From NCBI GenBank assembly GCA_020435025.1, contig JAGRAG010000044.1, positions 1 to 18,881 of the forward strand: DNA of 18,881 nucleotides. The letters are read 5' to 3'. Positions 16,408 to 18,881 of the stretch are shown in pieces. Below the pieces are notes generated by a model, which was given only the letters and a program-made list of their open reading frames with translations, did not search any database and had not been told where the DNA came from. The translations under genes and the position numbers were made by a program. Positions within the stretch are counted from its first letter, which is position 1. Each line of letters starts with the position of its first letter. Source of the DNA: Bdellovibrionales bacterium (GTDB lineage Bacteria; Bdellovibrionota; Bdellovibrionia; Bdellovibrionales; UBA1609).

Positions 16408-16495
16408 CTTCCACCCCCATGGCCTACCTATAAGGGTGCATTAATTGGGCCTATCTTTACATGTTCGTAACATTAACTCATTCTTAACAAAACGC

Positions 16496-16516
16496 ATTCT
16501 ATAGTGTAGGGGGGGG
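16496..16516 (-). promoter_or_regulatory. Promoter-like TATAGA with an adjacent C8/G8 homopolymer
   Basis: On the minus strand TATAGA (16503-16498) is a fair -10 hexamer. Five bases upstream lies a run of eight C (plus-strand G8, 16509-16516), which would sit in the spacer between -35 and -10. No good -35 hexamer is visible. The site is about 90 bases upstream of the long start of the cysteine-rich lipoprotein. Confidence 0.35.
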
Positions 16517-16607
16517 ACGAATCGCCTCTTTTTTGAGACACCAAATTGTCCCTCTATTACTGCATCTCAACAGTTTCGCAATACTATGATGATTGTCTCA
16601 TTTTAAT

Positions 16608-16653
16608 AACAGGTATGTTAGGTACCCTTAGTTTAAAAGGCTAACTACCTGTT
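16608..16653. repeat. Inverted repeat spanning the stop codon of the large lipoprotein gene
   Basis: AACAGGTATGTTAG (16608-16621) pairs with CTAACTACCTGTT (16641-16653), 13 pairs with a single bulged T and a 19-base loop. The right arm includes the last codons and TAG stop of the minus-strand gene. The minus-strand transcript continues ATTAAAATG, not a clear U-tract, so it is a poor intrinsic terminator but may cap the mRNA 3' end. Confidence 0.55.
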
Positions 16654-18200
16654 CGCAACACCCAAACACAAGTGGCACTATTAGACGGATTATTATAGTC
16701 ACCTGAAACGGCGATAACTGATTTCCATTTGGGATAATAAAAGTATCTTCGTCCCATATAAAAATCCCTTGCAGGAACATTGCCTTCAGGAACATAGACT
16801 TCATTGCCCCCCGTTTCTGGATTAAACATAGCCCAGTTTGACTTTGGATCTGGATGGTATTTTGTGAATCGTCTCAATACACGATCTAATTCAGGAATAT
16901 ATACAGCCGGAGAGTTATTATGAGCTTCCACAGTACCTGTACCATGTTTGTAATACATCGGATGAATCACAGCTGTGGATTTTTTAATGACTTTATTTAA
17001 CTTCATATCATACACGGCATAGCTGTCACCGTAATCGTCATTACCTACATTTGCAAAAAAATATAAGTAGCTTCCCTTGTTTCGATCCACTCGTACGCTT
17101 TGAATTCCAGCACTGATATTTAGTCCTAATTTAGAATCGATCTCCTTAAATTCCCAAGGTCCCACATCGGGTTGAATACTCGGATCAATATTTATCAAGG
17201 CACCTGATACATCGTTAGGAAAACGTGTTACCAACCCCACAACCATTCCACTTTCGCCCAAATACTCATTCCAGAAAAGTTGATTGTAAATACTGGTATC
17301 ACGAATCTCTCCATTTTGAATCCAATCATGATATTTAAACTGTCCTGGATTTGCAGAGTCCGGCAAAGTCATTTCCCAATGCATTTCTCGAAATTGATTT
17401 ACTGTTCTTCGATTGGGATCTACCCATAATCCATTATAGTGATGCATGGAAGTCGGAAAGTTTCCCGGCAATATAGCATCCGGCCGACCACGAGGAGCAG
17501 GATATCCATTTTGAGGATCATTTGGATAGGTACTAAAATTATTTCTGTAATCTGGATTCCACTTATTTACACTACTTGCAGCTCCCGTATCTGGAATACC
17601 TGCTACAAAAAATTTTAACGTAGGTATATGAAACCCAAATGCTGCATTATAGGAGCTACCATGATGTCCCCCGACCCAAGGCATAAATATTTGGTCATGT
17701 CCTAGGTCCAATGCCGCTCCTGAAAACGTTGGAGCGCTTATATGAGCATAGCCTCTTTTACTATTTCCTATAACATTTCTGGACCATTCCCATCCAGCTT
17801 CACTGTGAACATCTTCAATTTGCTGTCCACTGGCATATGATGAATGTAATCCTACCCACTTTAACAAAGGTAACTTTTCAATGGACCCACAACGAACAAC
17901 TCCTTGGCTATCCAAAGTGGGACGCCAAACAAAACTCTCGTCGACTTCATCTTCGGTGATGGGAACACCTGGCATGGAACAAGCATCCGTCACAACAGGA
18001 CTCGGTTGAGGCACAGGATTTTCAGAAGAATCTGGTTCATTTTGACTATCATTTTCCGAATTCCCAGAAGTCTCATTATTAGATGCAATTTGGGTTTGAC
18101 TTGATTCAGTGGCTTGAAAATCGCTACCACAGTTTTGAAAAGAGGGAACTAAGACAACAAATACAACAGTAAATAAACCAAGCCATTCAAACTTTCGCAC
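16641..18200 (-). CDS. Large secreted lipoprotein of unknown function (FQNC-type lipobox)
   Basis: 519 aa, starting at GTG 18200-18198 with AAGGAG six bases upstream. The N-terminus MRKFEWLGLFTVVFVVLVPSFQNCG is a lipoprotein-like signal with Cys24, but Q-N at -2/-1 is unusual for a standard lipobox. I associate FQNCG starts with Bdellovibrio-type lipoproteins (recollection). A low-complexity Ser/Asn/Glu/Pro linker (about 28-72) leads to a globular part rich in aromatic residues. Segments there such as GHDQIFMPWVGGHHGSSYNAAFGFHI, SYAVYDMKLNKVIKKS and NSPAVYIPELDRVLRRF resemble blades of a beta-propeller such as kelch or quinoprotein-type. No catalytic motif is recognised. Likely tethered to the outer membrane; ligand unknown. 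Confidence 0.85.
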   Translation of the reverse strand: MRKFEWLGLFTVVFVVLVPSFQNCGSDFQATESSQTQIASNNETSGNSENDSQNEPDSSENPVPQPSPVVTDACSMPGVPITEDEVDESFVWRPTLDSQGVVRCGSIEKLPLLKWVGLHSSYASGQQIEDVHSEAGWEWSRNVIGNSKRGYAHISAPTFSGAALDLGHDQIFMPWVGGHHGSSYNAAFGFHIPTLKFFVAGIPDTGAASSVNKWNPDYRNNFSTYPNDPQNGYPAPRGRPDAILPGNFPTSMHHYNGLWVDPNRRTVNQFREMHWEMTLPDSANPGQFKYHDWIQNGEIRDTSIYNQLFWNEYLGESGMVVGLVTRFPNDVSGALINIDPSIQPDVGPWEFKEIDSKLGLNISAGIQSVRVDRNKGSYLYFFANVGNDDYGDSYAVYDMKLNKVIKKSTAVIHPMYYKHGTGTVEAHNNSPAVYIPELDRVLRRFTKYHPDPKSNWAMFNPETGGNEVYVPEGNVPARDFYMGRRYFYYPKWKSVIAVSGDYNNPSNSATCVWVLRTGS

Positions 18201-18318
18201 AAAGAGCTCCTTAATGAAATATTACGAGCCAAATTTAGAATACACTGATTTTATTGATCTATTAAAGAAATATATAAATTGTATCAAATTGAAATGAATC
18301 AGAGCCAATGATGCCGAT

Positions 18319-18346
18319 TAAAATAGCCGATCTTCTTGATCGGCTA
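18319..18346 (-). terminator. Intrinsic terminator downstream of the Tyr-rich protein gene
   Basis: On the minus strand TAGCCGATC pairs perfectly with GATCGGCTA (18346-18324, 9 bp, 5-base loop) and is followed by TTTTA (18323-18319). It lies 87 bases beyond the stop of the gene ending at 18433, a clear Rho-independent terminator for it. Confidence 0.8.
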
Positions 18347-18377
18347 CTCTGAAGTTCCTCGAAAGTTGAATAACTCC

Positions 18378-18407
18378 TATAAATTACACCCCTTTATTGC
18401 GGATGAA
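18378..18407 (+). repeat. Dispersed intergenic repeat, copy 3
   Basis: TATAAATTACACCCCTTTAT then TGCGGATGAA; closely matches copy 1 (14255-14284) over its full 30 bases. It lies between the terminator and the 3' end of the Tyr-rich protein gene, inside that gene's untranslated tail on the opposite strand. Confidence 0.6.
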
Positions 18408-18432
18408 GTCAGTGACCTCTCCAGCGGGCCTA

Positions 18433-18881
18433 TCACCAACGTCTATAGTAGTTATAGAAATAGGGACCAACTCGATATGTAAAATAAGGAACATAGGGAT
18501 AGGTTAGAAAATAGTTATTGTTGTATCGAGGGTAGTAATAATTGTAGGGTCGAAGATTAAAATGTCGACGGCCATAGTATTTACGTAAAGGGTTGCGATA
18601 GTCATAGCTGTGACGATACGAGTGTCTGTAGCGAGGACTATAGTGCCAATTACGCCGATTATAGACATGCCGAAAAGGGACGATTTGCTCCCTATCGGAG
18701 CCTAATTTATTTTCTGGACTGTCATTTTTTTTATCGTCTTCTTCAGGAAGCCCTTGAAACTCTTCAATAGAAACATATTGGCTTGCATCCACTACATCTT
18801 CAAGATTCATTTCTTTTTTTGAATACAATATAGACCGATCTCCTGATCTTGCATCTATGCGAATAACAACGGAATTGGGCA
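18433..18881 (-). CDS. Tyr/Arg-rich protein, 5' end cut by the window edge
   Basis: The minus-strand frame is open from the TGA at 18435-18433 to the right edge, giving 148 visible residues, so the true start lies outside. The apparent TTG start at 18828 is not the real one: the frame continues upstream as PNSVVIRIDARSGDRSI with no stop. The visible N-terminal part (about 65 residues) is acidic and polar (VVDASQYVSIEEFQGLPEEDDKK). The last 80 residues are strikingly low-complexity, with 22 Tyr and 15 Arg, many His and Asn, in units like RYRHSYRHSYDYR and YNYYYPRY. Few charged acidic residues occur there. It could be a surface, matrix or nucleic-acid-binding tail. I recognise no family, and export cannot be judged without the N-terminus. 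Confidence 0.8.
   Translation of the reverse strand, partial: PNSVVIRIDARSGDRSILYSKKEMNLEDVVDASQYVSIEEFQGLPEEDDKKNDSPENKLGSDREQIVPFRHVYNRRNWHYSPRYRHSYRHSYDYRNPLRKYYGRRHFNLRPYNYYYPRYNNNYFLTYPYVPYFTYRVGPYFYNYYRRW

Noticed and set aside
18433..18828. Complete 131-aa gene starting at TTG 18828
   Set aside because: The frame remains open to the window edge, with coding-like sequence upstream and no Shine-Dalgarno at the TTG.

Overview
The window is AT-rich DNA from a Gram-negative bacterium: it holds an OprD-like outer-membrane porin, periplasmic binding proteins and many lipoproteins. The lipoprotein-heavy right half, with a Phe-Gln-Asn-Cys (FQNC) lipobox, an RCC1-repeat lipoprotein and Tyr-rich secreted tails, reminds me of Bdellovibrionota (Bdellovibrio/Bacteriovorax relatives). 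That assignment is an inference from style, not from a marker gene.

Left half (1-8742, all minus strand) reads like one long transcription unit: DUR3-like Na+/solute symporter -> amidase-signature hydrolase (ATGA overlap) -> a 770-aa qNOR-family membrane protein -> OprD-like porin -> NMT1/SsuA-type binding protein -> ABC permease -> ABC ATPase, which runs off the left edge. The standout is the qNOR-family gene (3429-5741). It keeps the His-Met-Trp-Val-Glu motif and the heme histidines, but one FeB-ligand His is Asn (N543) and the conserved active-site Glu is Gln (Q564). The four residues known to line the quinol pocket of qNOR are also all replaced (T316, R320, L324, G736). This is the residue pattern described for putative nitric oxide dismutase (Nod, 2 NO -> N2 + O2), not for a quinol-oxidising NO reductase. 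Nod beside amide uptake and hydrolysis genes, possibly in a predatory-lineage bacterium, is the most exciting content here.

Divergent from the symporter is a plus-strand NapH/NosR-like 4Fe-4S membrane protein (9034-9864). The shared promoter region (8743-9033) carries two clean palindromes of CRP/FNR type, suggesting joint control of both sides, perhaps by an NO- or O2-responsive regulator.

The right half holds a 1000-aa lipoprotein with a Calx-beta domain and 14 RCC1 repeats (10027-13029), a 7-TM DUF2914 protein (13105-14205), a small secreted protein with weak OmpA-like features (14656-15189), and a decayed SRAP/YedK gene with two in-frame stops (15260-15616). Two minus-strand lipoproteins follow (15733-16407 and 16641-18200), then a Tyr/Arg-rich secreted-type protein cut by the right edge (18433-18881). 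Its intergenic regions carry a small interspersed repeat family (three copies), a G8 tract in a promoter-like position and several hairpins. No tRNA, rRNA, CRISPR array, transposase or integrase was seen.
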